NCBI RefSeq assembly: GCF_005502275.1
Contig: NZ_SWLZ01000007.1
Coordinates: forward strand, 62,001 to 126,000
Source of the DNA: Robertmurraya siralis
Lineage (GTDB): Bacteria; Bacillota; Bacilli; Bacillales; Cytobacillaceae
Length of the DNA: 64,000 nucleotides
Reading direction: 5' to 3'
The translations under genes were made by a program, and so were the position numbers. Positions 26,078-34,744 of the stretch are shown here, in pieces. The notes under the pieces are model-generated. The model worked only from the letters and a program-made list of their open reading frames with translations, did not search any database and had not been told where the DNA came from. Positions within the stretch are counted from its first letter, which is position 1, and each line of letters starts with the position of its first letter.

Positions 26078-27238
26078 TTGCCAAAAGCAAAGGTAGGAAA
26101 AAGAATTCATTTATCTCCACCCCATATGAGCGGAGAAGAATGGAAATATATCAGTGAAGCGTTCCAAAGCAATTGGGTTGCGCCATTAGGAAAAAATGTA
26201 GATGAATTTGAAAACGAAATAGCGGCGTACATTGGAGTAAAGGGAGCAGTTGCAGTAAGTTCAGGGACTGCTGCGCTTCATCTGGCTCTTTCCTTATTAC
26301 ATGTAAAAGCCGGGGATACGGTGTTCTGTTCGAGCTTAACCTTTGTTGCATCAGCAAATCCGATTTTATATCAAGGAGCGACGCCTATTTTTATCGATTC
26401 TGAGCCAGAAACGTGGAATATGTCGCCTCAGGCTTTAGAACAAGCTTTACTTGAAGCCTCTCGCGAAGGAAAGCTGCCAAAGGCTGTGATCATTGTCCAT
26501 ATTTATGGGCAATCAGCAAGGATGGAGGAGTTGACAGCGATTTGCTCCAAATACGGAGTTCCGATTATCGAAGATGCTGCAGAATCATTAGGTGCATCTT
26601 ATAAAGGAAAAATGAGTGGCAGCTTTGGTGAATTTGCGATTTTTTCCTTTAATGGCAACAAAATTATCACGACCTCAGGAGGAGGCATGCTTGTATCCAA
26701 CAATGTTGAGGCATTAGAAAAGGCGCGATTTTTGGCAACTCAAGCAAGAGAGCCTGCCAGCCACTATCAGCATAAGGAAATGGGCTACAATTATCGATTG
26801 AGTAATGTATTAGCAGGAATCGGCAGGGGACAAATGGAGGTATTGGAGAAGCGTATACAAAAGAAGCGAGAAATTTTTGCAAAGTACAAACAGGAGCTTA
26901 GCCAACTTCCAGAAATCCGATTTATGCCAGAGTTAGAAAACACATGTTCAAATCGCTGGCTAACAGTTTGCTTAATTGAGCAAAATGCAATTGAAAAAAA
27001 CAGGGATCACCTCCTTAAAGTGTTAACGAATGAAAATATAGAAGCAAGGCCGGTGTGGAAACCGCTCCATATGCAACCCCTTTTTAGTAGAAACAGATTT
27101 TATCCTCATGTTCAAGATCATGTCATTTCAGAGCAATTATTTTTAAACGGACTTTGCTTGCCTTCGGGAACAAGTATGACTTTAGAGGAGCAAATGAGAG
27201 TCATTAATTGTATAAAGAATGAATGCTCCGGCATTTAG
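26078..27238 (+). CDS. epsN: PLP-dependent sugar aminotransferase, EpsN/PglE-like (DegT family)
   Basis: This 386-residue DegT/DnrJ/EryC1 enzyme carries SSGTAALHLALSLL, the PLP-stacking EDAAESLGASYKG and the Schiff-base lysine in SFNGNKIITTSGGG near residue 200. It probably aminates the UDP-4-keto sugar made by the EpsC-like dehydratase. The start is TTG with AAAGGGAGG. It lies between the priming transferase gene and the SinR-like gene. The companion acetyltransferase (PglD/EpsM type) is not found in the window. Confidence 0.88.
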   Translation: MPKAKVGKRIHLSPPHMSGEEWKYISEAFQSNWVAPLGKNVDEFENEIAAYIGVKGAVAVSSGTAALHLALSLLHVKAGDTVFCSSLTFVASANPILYQGATPIFIDSEPETWNMSPQALEQALLEASREGKLPKAVIIVHIYGQSARMEELTAICSKYGVPIIEDAAESLGASYKGKMSGSFGEFAIFSFNGNKIITTSGGGMLVSNNVEALEKARFLATQAREPASHYQHKEMGYNYRLSNVLAGIGRGQMEVLEKRIQKKREIFAKYKQELSQLPEIRFMPELENTCSNRWLTVCLIEQNAIEKNRDHLLKVLTNENIEARPVWKPLHMQPLFSRNRFYPHVQDHVISEQLFLNGLCLPSGTSMTLEEQMRVINCIKNECSGI

Positions 27239-27294
27239 TTTGAAGAATTGCTGATCTACTTTTTAAATTAAATTTATCTTAAAGAGGTAAAAAT

Positions 27295-27630
27295 ATGATC
27301 GGAAAAAATATCGCAAAAATAAGGAAAAAAAGAGGTTATAACCTGTCTGAGTTAGCTGAATTGTCGAATATCTCGAAGTCATACTTGAGCAATATTGAAC
27401 GCAATATTAATAATAACCCCTCTGTAGAAGTACTGCAGAGAATCGCCAAAGTCTTAAATGTGGATTTTATGATGTTAATAGAACCTGATTTAAATATAGA
27501 GTCGCATTTATATAGAGAACAAGAGTGGAGCGCTCTCCTTAAGGAGCTAAAGGAACTGGGGATTGAAAAGAATGATATTCGTGAATATCAAACCCTAGTC
27601 GAATTTATTAAATGGCAAAATAGCAGATGA
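27295..27630 (+). CDS. sinR: SinR-like XRE repressor within the EPS island
   Basis: This 111-residue protein, the same length as B. subtilis SinR, starts MIGKNIAKIRKKRGYNLSEL. It has a full helix-turn-helix (ELSNISKSYLSNIERN) and a C-terminal tail with EWSALLKELKELGI and IREYQTLVEFIKW, which resembles the paired helices of the SinR/SinI interaction domain. SinR represses matrix operons by binding GTTCTYT half-sites. Matching palindromes occur at 21463 and 44496. No sinI-like gene is beside it, unlike the classical sinIR locus. Its place inside the operon implies feedback control. It could also be a paralogue of a genomic sinR. Confidence 0.82.
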   Translation: MIGKNIAKIRKKRGYNLSELAELSNISKSYLSNIERNINNNPSVEVLQRIAKVLNVDFMMLIEPDLNIESHLYREQEWSALLKELKELGIEKNDIREYQTLVEFIKWQNSR

Positions 27631-27693
27631 CGTTCCTCTAAATTAATCAAGGAGGTAAGACTAGACTGTTTGTCTACTAAATTGGAGGTTACA

Positions 27694-28437
27694 ATGGAGA
27701 ATTCAATTAGTATGAAGGAGCTTCTTGGAATATGGATAAAACGCTGGAAATTGATTGTCATTCTGACTTTTTTAATGGGAGTAGTGAGCGGAACTGTAAC
27801 TTATTTTTTGCTCACTCCGAAATATGAAGCATCAACACAAATTCTGGTCAATCAGAAGGATACAATGGCCCAATTTGATCCGTCGCAAATGCGAGGGAAT
27901 GTGGAATTAATTAATACGTACAGTGTAATTATTAAAAGCCCCGTTATTTTGGAGAAAGTGATTGAAAAGCTAAAACTTAGTCAAAATGTAGAAGAGTTAA
28001 ATCGAAATATTGTTGTAAACAGCGAAGCGGAGTCACAAGTATTTTCCATCACTGTTTCTGATAGTAAACCAGAACGAGCTGTGAAAATAGTGAATACGAT
28101 TTCAGACACATTTCAACAAGATATAAAAAGCATTATGAATGTGGATAATGTAAATATTTTGGCGAAGGCAGAATTAAAGGAAGACCCGATTCCAGTTAGT
28201 CCTAAGCCACTTATTAATATTGCGATCGGAATCATTTTTGGCATGATGGTGGGAGTAGGTTTAGCTCTCCTCATTGAATATTTGGACAATTCTTTGGAAA
28301 GTGTTGATGAAATTGAGGCCTATTTGGGGCTGCCTGTGCTTGGCTCGATTCAGAAAATACCGAAGAAAAAGGGGCGGCCAAGAGCTAAATCTAAAAGAAC
28401 GGGAGTTGATATTATTGAGCCGCAAGTCAAGGGTTAG
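27694..28437 (+). CDS. epsA: Chain-length regulator / kinase modulator EpsA (YveK/CapA-type)
   Basis: This 247-residue Wzz-type protein has two membrane helices (residues 18-40 and about 175-195), a coiled extracytoplasmic region and a proline-rich motif before helix 2 (EDPIPVSPKPLIN). The C-terminal basic tail probably activates the partner kinase. A GGAGG site supports the ATG at 27694 over an upstream TTG. The end overlaps epsB by 23 bases. It likely controls polysaccharide chain length. Confidence 0.9.
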   Translation: MENSISMKELLGIWIKRWKLIVILTFLMGVVSGTVTYFLLTPKYEASTQILVNQKDTMAQFDPSQMRGNVELINTYSVIIKSPVILEKVIEKLKLSQNVEELNRNIVVNSEAESQVFSITVSDSKPERAVKIVNTISDTFQQDIKSIMNVDNVNILAKAELKEDPIPVSPKPLINIAIGIIFGMMVGVGLALLIEYLDNSLESVDEIEAYLGLPVLGSIQKIPKKKGRPRAKSKRTGVDIIEPQVKG

Positions 28438-29101
28438 GGAAAAAAAGAGCGGGATTCCGTTAGTTGCCTATAATTACCCTAGAGAAGTTATTTCTGAGCA
28501 ATATCGATTAATCAGAACGAACATTTTGTTTGCATCAGTAGATGAAGAAGTAAAATCGATTATGATTACCTCTTCTGAACCAGGGGATGGGAAATCAACT
28601 ACTGCGGCGAATTTAGCCATTGTCCTCGCGCAGCAAGGAAAAAAAGTATTGCTTGTAGATGCAGATTTAAGGAAGCCTAGCATCCACTATTCTTTCCAAT
28701 TGAGCAATATATTCGGCTTGACAAGCATATTAACGAAGGATATTGACATTGATGGTGCAGTTTCAAATTCCTATATCGGAAATCTTCAAATATTAAATAG
28801 CGGCCCGATCCCACCCAATCCGTCAGAACTATTAAATTCTAAAGCAATGGAAAATTTAATGAAGGAATTAAATACTTTTTATGATTATGTAATCTATGAT
28901 ACGCCCCCATTGCTGGTAGTCGCAGATCCGCAAATTATTGCCAACAGGTGTGACGGAACCGTTTTGGTGATTGCAAGTGGCAAAACGCAAAAAGACCGGG
29001 CCTTGAAAGCGAAGGAGCTATTAGTGAAAGCAAAATCAAAAATTTTAGGAGTTGTCGTTAATGGCGTGGAATCGATGAAGGATGAGTATTATGGCCGATA
29101 G
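28415..29101 (+). CDS. epsB: BY-type tyrosine kinase EpsB/CapB
   Basis: The longer open frame from 28274 overlaps epsA in another frame. GGGAG at 28401 supports the TTG at 28415, giving 228 residues (EpsB is 227) starting MSRKSRVREKK. Walker A SSEPGDGKSTTAANLA (53-68), Walker A' LLVDADLRKP (79-88) and Walker B YVIYDTPP (158-165) define the bacterial tyrosine kinase. The C-terminal tyrosine cluster is short: only the YY of DEYYGR. It partners with EpsA and probably cycles with the phosphatase encoded next. Confidence 0.92.
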   Translation: MSRKSRVREKKSGIPLVAYNYPREVISEQYRLIRTNILFASVDEEVKSIMITSSEPGDGKSTTAANLAIVLAQQGKKVLLVDADLRKPSIHYSFQLSNIFGLTSILTKDIDIDGAVSNSYIGNLQILNSGPIPPNPSELLNSKAMENLMKELNTFYDYVIYDTPPLLVVADPQIIANRCDGTVLVIASGKTQKDRALKAKELLVKAKSKILGVVVNGVESMKDEYYGR

Positions 29102-29127
29102 CCAAAGAAACGGGGAGGCATTCATCA

Positions 29128-29892
29128 GTGATAGATTTACATTGTCATATTATTCCGGATGTTGATGATGGTCCATCACATATCTCACAGTTTTTAGAAA
29201 TGGCTCGCATTGCTGTGGAGCAGGGAGTGACTCATCTATTTGCAACTCCCCATCATTTAAATGGAAGCTATGAAAATCCTAAAAATAAAATCTTGCAAAT
29301 GACACGTCAATATTCCAATTATCTGATCGAAGAGAAGATTCCATTGGTGTTGCATCCAGGGCAAGAATTGGGAGTTCATCGTGAGATTTTTCAAACTATT
29401 GAAGCAGATGAAATGTTAACACTTGATAATCAGGGAAAATATGTATTACTGGAGCTACCTAGCACGAATGTACCCAATTATCTTCATGAAGTGGTATATG
29501 AATTAAGGTTACGGGGGATAACGCCTATTATTCCACACCCCGAACGAAATGTAAAAATTGTGGAAGAGCCGGAATTACTGTACGATTTGCTTTCAGATGG
29601 GGCATTAACGCAATTAACTGCTGGAAGTATTATTGGACAGTTCGGGAAAAAAATAAAGCTCTTCTCGGAAAAATTAATCGAGCATCAATGGACTCATTTT
29701 ATAGCATCGGATGCCCATAATACGCACTCACGAGGCTTTTTTCTCCAGCAAGCGTTTGAAGCGATAACAAAAAAATTCGGCGTGGATGCGATTTTTTATT
29801 ACAAGGAAAATGCAGAACTGCTTTTACGTGGACAAAATATTGTAGCCGAAGAAGCGAAACCGATGCGAAGAAAACTTTTTGGCTTTATTTAG
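29128..29892 (+). CDS. PHP-family protein-tyrosine phosphatase (YwqE/CpsB-like)
   Basis: This 254-residue manganese-dependent phosphatase of the PHP superfamily has metal-binding motifs DLHCH (residues 3-7), ATPHH near 41-45, PHPERN near 138 and ASDAHN near 195. It dephosphorylates the BY-kinase tyrosines, and its position directly after the kinase gene fits this. The start is GTG with GGGGAGG. Most classical EPS operons of B. subtilis lack this gene in place (YwqE is elsewhere), so the arrangement resembles streptococcal cps loci. Confidence 0.9.
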   Translation: MIDLHCHIIPDVDDGPSHISQFLEMARIAVEQGVTHLFATPHHLNGSYENPKNKILQMTRQYSNYLIEEKIPLVLHPGQELGVHREIFQTIEADEMLTLDNQGKYVLLELPSTNVPNYLHEVVYELRLRGITPIIPHPERNVKIVEEPELLYDLLSDGALTQLTAGSIIGQFGKKIKLFSEKLIEHQWTHFIASDAHNTHSRGFFLQQAFEAITKKFGVDAIFYYKENAELLLRGQNIVAEEAKPMRRKLFGFI

Positions 29893-29943
29893 CGGAATTT
29901 TGGTGGAAAATCTACGTTAATCAATCAAGGAGAAATAAATGAA

Positions 29944-31104
29944 ATGAGGAAAATTTTATTCACGGCCACGATAGATGAGCATATATGGTCTTTTCATCTC
30001 CCTTATCTTAAATGGTTTAAAGAAAATGGGTTTGAAGTTCATATTGCTAGCAGCGGCAAAACAACCATTCCCTTTTGCGACCAAAAGTTTCATATTCCTT
30101 TTCAGCGCTCTCCTTTTAATTGGTCAAATTGGCAAGCGTATAAACAATTAAAAAAGCTTATACACTCTCAGCATTATTCGCTTATCCATTGCCATACACC
30201 GATGGGGGGTGCGTTAACAAGATGGGCGGCAAAGGAAAAAAGAAAGGAAGGGACAGCAGTTGTCTATACAGCGCACGGGTTCCATTTTTACAAAGGAGCA
30301 CCGTGGATGAACTGGGCGATCTATTATCCTGTTGAAAAATGGCTTTCCCGATATACAGATTGTTTGGTTACGATTAATAGCGAGGACTATGTACAAGGGC
30401 AAAGATTTTTTGCGAATCAGGTGAGATTGGTAAATGGTGTAGGCCTTGACTTAAAAAAATTTACTCCGCCGACAAAGACGCAAAAAAGTCAGTTGAGAGC
30501 GCAATATCATTACTCGGAAAACGACTTTATCTTAATATTTGTGGCGGAGCTTAATGAAAATAAACAGCAAGATCTTTTAATACGGATGATCGATAAATTA
30601 AAAGATAAAATTCCCACAATCAAGCTTCTGCTTGTAGGAGACGGGTTACTGCGAGAAAAATATCGAATGCTTGTTGAAAAACATGGGCTTAGGCAGCATG
30701 TTTTTTTTCTTGGCTACCGAAGTGATATCGCCGAGCTTCTCTCGCTTTCAGATGTTGCCCTTTCATCTTCAAAAAGAGAAGGACTGCCTGTGAATATCAT
30801 GGAAGCCATGGCAGTAGGGCTCCCGGTTGTAGCAACGGATTGCCGTGGTAACCGGGATTTAGTGAAGGATGGAGAGACCGGTTTTTTAATGGCTGTCGAT
30901 GATGTTGAGCAATGTTCTTCCTATGTTGAAGAGCTCTATCACGCTCCTCTTCTTCGAAAAGAAATGGGCGACAAAGGAATGCAGTACATGAAGAAGTATT
31001 CTTTGCAAGCAGTTGAGAAAGAAATGGCTTCACTCTATGTCGCTTTGCTGCAAATGGATAGGGAACAGACTCCAGCAATCTTCGGAGAGGTGATTAATAA
31101 ATAA
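29944..31104 (+). CDS. epsD: GT4 glycosyltransferase, EpsD-like
   Basis: This 386-residue GT-B glycosyltransferase has an N-terminal acceptor domain (LIHCHTPMGGALTRWAAK, TAHGFHFYKGAPW) and a C-terminal GT4 donor domain (LLVGDGLLREKY, SSSKREGLPVNIMEAMAVGLPVV with the E-x7-E pair). The N-terminus and the HCHTPMGG region strongly resemble B. subtilis EpsD. It probably adds the second sugar of the repeat. It shares a TAATG junction with the next gene. Confidence 0.87.
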   Translation: MRKILFTATIDEHIWSFHLPYLKWFKENGFEVHIASSGKTTIPFCDQKFHIPFQRSPFNWSNWQAYKQLKKLIHSQHYSLIHCHTPMGGALTRWAAKEKRKEGTAVVYTAHGFHFYKGAPWMNWAIYYPVEKWLSRYTDCLVTINSEDYVQGQRFFANQVRLVNGVGLDLKKFTPPTKTQKSQLRAQYHYSENDFILIFVAELNENKQQDLLIRMIDKLKDKIPTIKLLLVGDGLLREKYRMLVEKHGLRQHVFFLGYRSDIAELLSLSDVALSSSKREGLPVNIMEAMAVGLPVVATDCRGNRDLVKDGETGFLMAVDDVEQCSSYVEELYHAPLLRKEMGDKGMQYMKKYSLQAVEKEMASLYVALLQMDREQTPAIFGEVINK

Positions 31105-32183
31105 TGCGAGTACTGCATTTACTTTCAAGTAATAGTTTTTCTGGCGCAGAAAATGTGGTGTGCCAGATTATGAGATTGTTTAAGGGAGAGATTGATATGG
31201 TCTATTGTTCTCCCGATGGTCCGATTAGGGCGACACTTCAACAGAAGAAGATGAAATACATCCCACTCGAGCGTCTAACTATTGGGAGATTAAAAAAGGT
31301 CATTGACGAATACAAGCCAGATATGATTCACGCTCATGATGTTAGAGCGAGTGTCATTGCTTCTCAGTTTTCAAGAAGGGTGATGGTTATATCCCATCTC
31401 CACTGTAGATTTGCCGAAATGTCCAAAATTACAGTGAAGTCGCTCTTGTATCAGCTTTGTTTACCGAAATTTAATCATGTTTTTACCGTTTCCAATAGTA
31501 TTCGAACAGAGTATGTCTTTTCAAAAGCTTTAGGGCATAAATCATCTGTTTTATACAATGCGGTTGATGAAAAAGGCATTAAAGAAATGGCTGAGCATGA
31601 GAAAATTGCTGGTTATGATGGTGTTTTTTTAGGAAGGTTTTCTTGGCAGAAGAATCCGCAAAGGCTGATTAAAATAATTGGAGAAATTGTAAAAAAGCTC
31701 CCTGATGCTCGATTTGTCCTAATTGGAAAAGGGAATCTATTAGGGGAAGCGAAGGCATTGGCTGAGGAATTGCATATTCAGGATAATATTACTTTTACCG
31801 GATGTTTGTCAAATCCCTTTCCGTATTTGCGAGCATCACGGTTTATGCTGATGACCTCCCGTTTAGAAGGAACACCGATGTGTATTTTAGAGGCGATGAC
31901 ATTGGGGCTCCCGGTTGTTTCTACCGGAGTGGACGGCATAAAGGAATTGATACAAAACGGAGTTGATGGCTTTTATTCAGATGAGGACGCTGAACTGGTC
32001 GAGTATGCTTGTCAACTTATTGTAAACGATCGCTTGCGCCATCGTCTTTCGCAAAATGCACTGGAAAAATCCCACGCTATTAATGATTTGGTTGATTATA
32101 AGAAAAAACTTCGGACAGTGTATCAGTCTCAAGCCTTTTTAGCTGAAAAAGAAAGAGAAAGTATGGTGAGACCGCTTGACTAA
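31104..32183 (+). CDS. GT4 glycosyltransferase
   Basis: This 359-residue GT-B protein has SFSGAENVVCQI at the start, MIHAHDVRASV in the N-terminal domain, GRFSWQKNPQRLI opening the donor domain, and RLEGTPMCILEAMTLGLPVV as the E-x7-E signature. It acts on the cytoplasmic face to extend the lipid-linked repeat. Linkage and sugar cannot be told. It overlaps epsD by one base and the next gene by 8 bases. Confidence 0.87.
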   Translation: MRVLHLLSSNSFSGAENVVCQIMRLFKGEIDMVYCSPDGPIRATLQQKKMKYIPLERLTIGRLKKVIDEYKPDMIHAHDVRASVIASQFSRRVMVISHLHCRFAEMSKITVKSLLYQLCLPKFNHVFTVSNSIRTEYVFSKALGHKSSVLYNAVDEKGIKEMAEHEKIAGYDGVFLGRFSWQKNPQRLIKIIGEIVKKLPDARFVLIGKGNLLGEAKALAEELHIQDNITFTGCLSNPFPYLRASRFMLMTSRLEGTPMCILEAMTLGLPVVSTGVDGIKELIQNGVDGFYSDEDAELVEYACQLIVNDRLRHRLSQNALEKSHAINDLVDYKKKLRTVYQSQAFLAEKERESMVRPLD

Positions 32184-33264
32184 AATCAATCTCTCCATTG
32201 TGATTCCATCCTTGCAAACTGGCGGGGCAGAAAACATGGCTTTTCAGGTGGCAAAAGCGATTAATAAAGACCGCTTCAATTTACAATTTATCTGTCTCTA
32301 TTCAAGCACCGGAACGACGTTTGAACAGGAGCTTCAGCGGATTGGAGTGAAGATTGTTTTTCTTGAAAAAGGACTTGGGCTCAATTTACTCACGTTTAGA
32401 AAAATGTGGAGGGCATTAGAAGAGCATCAAACTGAAATTGTTCATAGCCATCTTGGTGCTTGCTTGTACGCTGCTCCCTGGACATTGATTCGCGGCAAGA
32501 AATTGCTCCATACTGTTCACAACCTTCCCGTTAAGGAGCTGCCAGCCCTTCATAGAGTGGTCTTAAGAGGGATGTTTAAATTGAAAAAAGCCATTCCTGT
32601 TTCTATTTCAGATACGATTAGACAAGAAATAAGTCGTTTTTACAGCCTTCATGAGACAGCGATTCCGCTTGTTTATAATCCTGTTGATCTTCGCCTTTTT
32701 AAGAAAAAAGAGAAGAGGCAAGAAGACGATACCATTAAGTTTGTATGTGTAGCAAGGTTGGAGCCGCAAAAAAATCATAAAATGCTGTTAAAAGCTTTTG
32801 CAATTGTTCAAAGTGAAATGGAAAATACAAGATTAGTATTGGCTGGTGAAGGAACGCTAATGAATCAGCTAAAGCTGCTTTCTGAACAATTAAAAATTAG
32901 TGAACGAGTCGATTTTTTAGGCAATGTTGAAAATATCCCAGAGCTTATGAAAGCATCGGATATTTTTGTATTGGCTTCATCGTATGAAGGACTGCCGCTG
33001 ACAATTCTAGAAGCAATGGGGGCGCGCCTTCCTGTTATCGCAACGCGTGTTGGTGGTGTTCCAGACATTGTGAGAGACAATGGTGTATTAATTGATCCAG
33101 ATCAGCCTCATAAATTTGCTGAAGCTATGCTGAAGCTAGCAAAGCATAAAAAATTAAGAGAAATGATGGGAGAACAAGGGTTTTTGATGTCTTCCCAATA
33201 TGATATCGAATCGATCTCCCTTGAATATGAGCAATTATATATTGCGTATCGTTCATCATCTTGA
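32176..33264 (+). CDS. GT4 glycosyltransferase (paralogue of the gene at 34745)
   Basis: This 362-residue GT-B enzyme starts at a TTG overlapping the previous gene. Motifs include LQTGGAENMAFQVAKAI, IVHSHLGACLYAAPW, VARLEPQKNHKMLLKAF and SSYEGLPLTILEAMGARLPV. It is clearly paralogous to the glycosyltransferase at 34745: both share LKKAIPV-IS-TIR and VYNPV in the linker. The two genes flank the 52-bp repeat array. No terminator follows directly; the array begins about 450 bases later. Confidence 0.87.
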   Translation: MTKINLSIVIPSLQTGGAENMAFQVAKAINKDRFNLQFICLYSSTGTTFEQELQRIGVKIVFLEKGLGLNLLTFRKMWRALEEHQTEIVHSHLGACLYAAPWTLIRGKKLLHTVHNLPVKELPALHRVVLRGMFKLKKAIPVSISDTIRQEISRFYSLHETAIPLVYNPVDLRLFKKKEKRQEDDTIKFVCVARLEPQKNHKMLLKAFAIVQSEMENTRLVLAGEGTLMNQLKLLSEQLKISERVDFLGNVENIPELMKASDIFVLASSYEGLPLTILEAMGARLPVIATRVGGVPDIVRDNGVLIDPDQPHKFAEAMLKLAKHKKLREMMGEQGFLMSSQYDIESISLEYEQLYIAYRSSS

Positions 33265-33408
33265 AAGATTGCTCCTTTTTCAAGTATCTGCATGTGAGTG
33301 AGAAACGATTTTGCGAAGCGAAAAAAGAGTTTAATATGAAGAGATAGTGTCAAAAGTTCTACGAAAACGACTTAGATGTTTAGGTTCCTTATTAGGTGGA
33401 AAGGCCAC

Positions 33409-33558
33409 GCAATCGCTCTTGACAAACACGCCAATGGTTTGTGTGTGGGGGAACAAGGGTGAAGGGGACAAAAGAAGACATACCAAATCGCCCTTGGCTA
33501 TTTCCATTTTAAACCATTGGCTAGCTCGGTCTGTCAAGAGTTCGCTGACGCCGATTGC
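33409..33558. ncRNA. Candidate structured RNA with four nested stems
   Basis: Four complementary pairs nest perfectly. GCAATCG (33409-33415) pairs with CGATTGC (33552-33558). CTCTTGACA (33416-33424) pairs with TGTCAAGAG (33532-33540). GCCAATGGTTT (33430-33440) pairs with AAACCATTGGC (33511-33521). CAAGGGTGA (33454-33462) pairs with TCGCCCTTG (33488-33496, one wobble). Smaller hairpins follow to about 33633. It could be a non-coding RNA or the remains of a mobile element; no known family is recognised. Confidence 0.45.
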
Positions 33559-33740
33559 TGAACAGCTCAAAAATTTAAGGGCTCTGCTAGTGAGGCAGCC
33601 TCTGTTGGGTAATCCATTGTTGAGCGAACCCAATGAGTTTAGTCGATCGGGCTGGCATCGTTGGCAAGGCTGATAACTCTGGATGAACAACAGGTACTTT
33701 TCCTTTTAGGGATGCATGGGGACGTAGGAAGCAAAAGCAA

Positions 33741-34716
33741 TGCAAAGCGTGTCCTCATAGAGGGTTCATGAGGACAAAGAAAGCTGAAAAAAAGCAAAGT
33801 GTGTCCTCATAGAGGGTTCATGAGGACAAAGAAAGCCAAAAAAGAGTAGCCCGTGTCCTCATAAAAGGTTCATGAGGACAAAGAAGGCCGAAAATAAACA
33901 AAGTTTGTCCTCATAGAGTGTTCATGAGGACAAAGAACGCTGAAAAAAAAACAAAGTGTGTCCCCATAGAGGGTTCATGAGGACAAAGAAGGCCAAAAAA
34001 AGCAAAGTTTGTCCTCATAGGGGGTTCATGAGGACAAAGAAAGTCAAAAAAGAGCAAAGCGTGTCCTCATAGAGGGCTCATGAGGACACAGAATGTTAAA
34101 AAAAAGCAAAATGTGTCCTCATAGGGGGTTCATGGGGACAAAGAACGCTGAAAAAAAACAAAGTGTGTCCTCATAAAGGGTTCATGGGGACAAAGAAGGC
34201 CAAAAAAAAACAAAGCGTGTCCTCATAAAGGGTTCATGGGGACAAAGAAAGCCAAAAAAAAACAAAGTGTGTCCTCATAAAGGGTTCATGAGGACAAAGA
34301 AAGCTGAAAAAAAGCAAAGTGTGTCCCCATAGAGGGTTCATGAGGACAAAGAAAGCCAAAAAGAAGCAAAGCGTGTCCTCATAGAGGGTTCATGAGGACA
34401 AAGAACGCTGAAAATAAACAAAGCGTGTCTTCATAAAGGGTTCATGAGGACAGAGAACGCCAAAAAAGAGCAAAGCATGTCCTCATAGGGGTTTTATGAG
34501 GACGAAGAAAGCCAAAAAAAAGCAAAGTGTGTCCTTATAGGGGTTTTATGAGGACGAAGAAAGCCAAAAAAAAGCAAAGTGTGTCCTCATAGAGGGTTCA
34601 TGAGGACAAAGAAAGCTGAAAATAAACAAAGCGTGTCCTCATAGAGGGTTCATGAGGACAAAGAACGCTGAAAAAAAAACAAAGTGTGTCCCCATAGAGG
34701 GTTCATGAGGACAAAT
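33741..34716. repeat. Tandem array of 19 hairpin units, 52-bp period
   Basis: GTCCTCAT (or a close variant) starts at 33751, 33803, 33855, 33907, 33960, 34011, 34063, 34115, 34167, 34219, 34271, 34323, 34375, 34427, 34479, 34531, 34583, 34635 and 34688. Spacing is 52 bases with single-base slips. Each unit has stem TGTCCTCAT, loop AGAGGGTTC, stem ATGAGGACA and an A-rich linker of roughly 25 bases ending in GCAAAG. A degenerate half-unit precedes at 33712. The linker is conserved too, so this is not CRISPR. Confidence 0.95.
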
Positions 34717-34744
34717 ACGTATGAAGAGGGAGGGTAGATTATAG

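Larger units (their letters stand above)
33265..34744 (+). other. 1.48-kb non-coding insert between two glycosyltransferase genes
   Basis: The left 450 bases contain a compact segment of nested stems (33409-33558). The right 970 bases are a tandem array of 52-bp units. Two opposing open frames (33347-33673 plus, 33331-33690 minus) have no good ribosome site and no recognised domain. The insert interrupts the EPS transcription unit without changing its direction. Confidence 0.7.

Noticed and set aside
28274-28414. N-terminal extension of the BY-kinase
   Set aside because: This part reads through epsA in another frame; a ribosome site and family length support the TTG at 28415.
33331-33690. 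Opposing open frames of 108 and 119 codons
   Set aside because: Neither has a good ribosome site or recognisable domain, and the region shows nested complementary stems instead.
33741-34716. CRISPR array
   Set aside because: The repeat is regular, but the segments between the stems are conserved from unit to unit, so there are no unique spacers, and no cas gene is in the window.
33770-34716. Repeated 14-codon micro-ORF (ATG AGG ACA AAG ... TCA TAG) in many array units
   Set aside because: The frame is a by-product of the repeated DNA: several units stop early or shift frame, and the purine stretch before the ATG is only a weak ribosome site.
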